7,431 bases of DNA, taken from assembly GCA_025456105.1 (NCBI GenBank), contig JALOLG010000121.1, positions 1-7,431 on the forward strand, in the 5' to 3' direction. Positions 4,916 to 7,431 of the stretch are shown piece after piece. A program made the position numbers and the translations under genes. The notes below the pieces were generated by a model. The model saw nothing but the letters and a program-made list of their open reading frames with translations, did not search any database and had not been told where the DNA came from. Origin of the DNA: Ilumatobacteraceae bacterium (GTDB lineage: Bacteria; Actinomycetota; Acidimicrobiia; Acidimicrobiales; Ilumatobacteraceae). Position 1 is the stretch's first letter; each line of letters starts with the position of its first letter.

Positions 4916-5296
4916 ATGACCACGTCCGCCCACGCATCGTCAGCGATGATCGCCATCATCGGCCACGTCGACGTCGACCCCGCCGTCCGTGACGAGCTCG
5001 TCGCCGCGACCGCCGACCTCCAGCGGTCGACGCAGCAGGACGAGCCTGGTTGCCTCGTCTACACCATCGCCGCTGATCCCGCGGATCCCGGGCGCATCCG
5101 GATCACCGAGCTCTGGGAATCGGCCGAGGCCCTCGACGCGCACTTCCAGCACCCGAACTTCCTCGCCACCGGCGGCGTGCTGCGGCAGGCCGCACCCCGC
5201 GGCGGCAGCGCGCGCAAGTACCGGATCGATGCCGTCGCCGATGTCCGTGGGCCCGACGGTGCGATGTCGACCGCGTTCCCGGACGCCGACGGGTGA
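4916..5296 (+). CDS. Antibiotic biosynthesis monooxygenase (ABM) domain protein, YgiN-like
   Basis: The protein has 126 residues. The ABM fold, a small dimeric alpha/beta ferredoxin-like barrel, spans about residues 12-105. It shows IAIIGHVDVD, EPGCLVYTIAADPADP, then the diagnostic ITELWESAEALDAHFQHPNF, ending ARKYRIDAV. Family members include quinol/quinone-modifying YgiN, polyketide-tailoring oxygenases and haem-degrading IsdG-like enzymes. The many short stand-alone proteins of this kind in actinobacteria are mostly uncharacterised and may act on quinones or reactive carbonyls. It is single-domain, cytosolic (no signal peptide), and the first gene right of the symmetric repeat array, a likely control region. 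It converges on the DHOD-like gene with three bases between the stop codons. Reaction and substrate are not determinable here. Confidence 0.85.
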   Translation: MTTSAHASSAMIAIIGHVDVDPAVRDELVAATADLQRSTQQDEPGCLVYTIAADPADPGRIRITELWESAEALDAHFQHPNFLATGGVLRQAAPRGGSARKYRIDAVADVRGPDGAMSTAFPDADG

Positions 5297-5299
5297 TCG

Positions 5300-6327
5300 T
5301 CAGCGGCGACGCTCGCCGAGGAAGCGGCTCGTGAACGTCGCCAGGTTGCCGATGTAGTTCGCTCGCTCGTACGCCGCGGGATCAGCCGCCGCGTCGCGCC
5401 GCACGGCACCCCGCATCTCACCCACGGATCCGTACTCGTGCTCGCGCATCCACTCCACGAGGCCCTGCTCGATGGTGGCGATGTGCCCGGGTCCGTTGCG
5501 GAGCACAGCCGAGGTCGTCATCACGACATCGGCGCCCGCCAGGAGCAGCTTGGCGGCATCCTCGCCGCTGTGCACCCCGGTGCTCCCTGCGATCGAGATG
5601 CGCAGGTACTCGCGCAGGATGCCGATCCAGCGCAGCGGCAGTCGCAGCTCCTCAGGCGTGCTCAGAGCGATCCGCGCCTGCACCTCGAGCGTCTCGAGGT
5701 CGAGGTCGGGGAGGTAGAAGCGGTTGAACATCACGACTCCGCTGGCACCCGCATCCTGCAGCCCGACGGCGAACGCAGCGACCGAGGAGTAGAACGGCGA
5801 GATCTTGACCGCGACCGGCAGGTGGATCTCCTCGCAGAGCAGCGCGACCAGCTCGAGCTGCTCTGCCTCGATCGAGAGCCCGCTCACCGCCGGGTCGGCC
5901 GCGATCGTGTACAGGTTCAGCTCCACGGCGTCAGCCCCGGCGTCCTCGAGCAGTCGTGCGTAGCGCAACCAGCCGCCGATGTGCGTGCCGTTCAGGCTCG
6001 CCACGACCGGGACGTCGACGCGGTCGCGCGCCGCCTGCACCAGCGCGAGGTAGGCGTCGACGCCGGTGTTGTAGCCGTCGACCTCCGGGAAGAACGAGGT
6101 CGCCTCGCCGAAGCTCTCGCTGTGGAGCGAGAACAGCCGGTCGATCTCGGCGGTCTCGTGCTCGATCTGCTCCTCGAACAGCGACGGCAGGGTGACGGCG
6201 GCCGCACCGGCGTCGACGAGCTCGGCGAGGCGGTCGAGGTCACCGGTGTACGGCCCGGCCGAGGCCACGATCGGCGACCGCAGCTGCAGGCCCAGGTACG
6301 TGGTGCGCAGGTCGATGCCGGTGGTGC

Positions 6328-6331
<4 letters not shown>
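5300..6331 (-). CDS. Dihydroorotate-dehydrogenase-like FMN protein coupled to nifJ
   Basis: From GTG 6331 the protein has 343 residues (VSTTGIDLRT...). It has the DHOD-type FMN TIM barrel: LRSPIVASAGPYTGD (residues 17-31), VVASLNG (109-115), VELNLY (136-141), the flavin-contacting lysine in VAVKISPF (K176), MFNRFYLPDLD (201-211) and a phosphate-binding end AGSTGVHSGEDAAKLLLAGA (248-267). Canonical DHODs carry an N-x-S-x-P-N substrate motif after ELNL; here it is YTIAADP, so orotate chemistry is doubtful. The gene overlaps the upstream oxidoreductase stop by GTGA with a strong GGGGGAGGA site, indicating translational coupling. The same nifJ/DHOD-like pairing is known in cyanobacteria and other phyla, where such proteins are annotated only as DHOD-like. 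A role passing electrons to or from ferredoxin, or on a side product of pyruvate oxidation, is inference. pyrD is unlikely: no pyrimidine genes are nearby. Confidence 0.88.

Positions 6332-7431
<1,100 letters not shown>

Overview
The window is about 70% GC. Its genes are tightly packed, abut or overlap at their ends, and show strong G/C preference in third codon positions. Gene families and order suggest a high-GC actinobacterium. The left third matches the order APC permease / two TrkA-type proteins / OB-fold protein that I recall from mycobacteria (Rv2690c, ceoB, ceoC, Rv2694c). A pyruvate:ferredoxin oxidoreductase coupled to a dihydroorotate-dehydrogenase-like gene fits a deep-branching lineage such as Acidimicrobiia, but that assignment is inference.

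Left third (1-3235), potassium transport. A 12-TM APC/KimA-like permease reads leftward out of the window. Diverging from it across a 16-base gap are two RCK/TrkA regulatory genes. The first is broken: about 76 bases appear to be missing from the middle of its Rossmann domain, which shifts the frame. The second is intact. A small OB-fold protein on the minus strand ends exactly where the second trkA ends, the two stops sharing the palindrome TGATCA.

Middle (3236-4915). A sugar-phosphate isomerase/epimerase-like TIM barrel reads rightward from a 45-base divergent promoter region. A minus-strand gene for a small zinc-ribbon protein (four cysteines plus a CRQRAYR signature) overlaps its 3' end by 101 bases. 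Beyond that lies the one real intergenic stretch (4503-4915). It holds six copies of the core ATCGTCTC, three in one orientation and three in the other. Within each arm they are spaced 41-43 bases, about four helical turns, and they are symmetric about position 4718. I cannot match this array to a described element, and it is the most interesting object here.

Right third (4916-7431). A small antibiotic-biosynthesis-monooxygenase (ABM) domain protein reads rightward from the array. Converging on it is a minus-strand operon: the C-terminal third of pyruvate:ferredoxin oxidoreductase (nifJ/por, cut by the right edge), then a DHOD-family flavoprotein that overlaps it by GTGA and lacks the usual orotate-binding motif. 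Together they point to ferredoxin-linked pyruvate oxidation with an accessory flavoprotein.

No tRNA, rRNA, CRISPR array, transposase or convincing hairpin terminator was seen.
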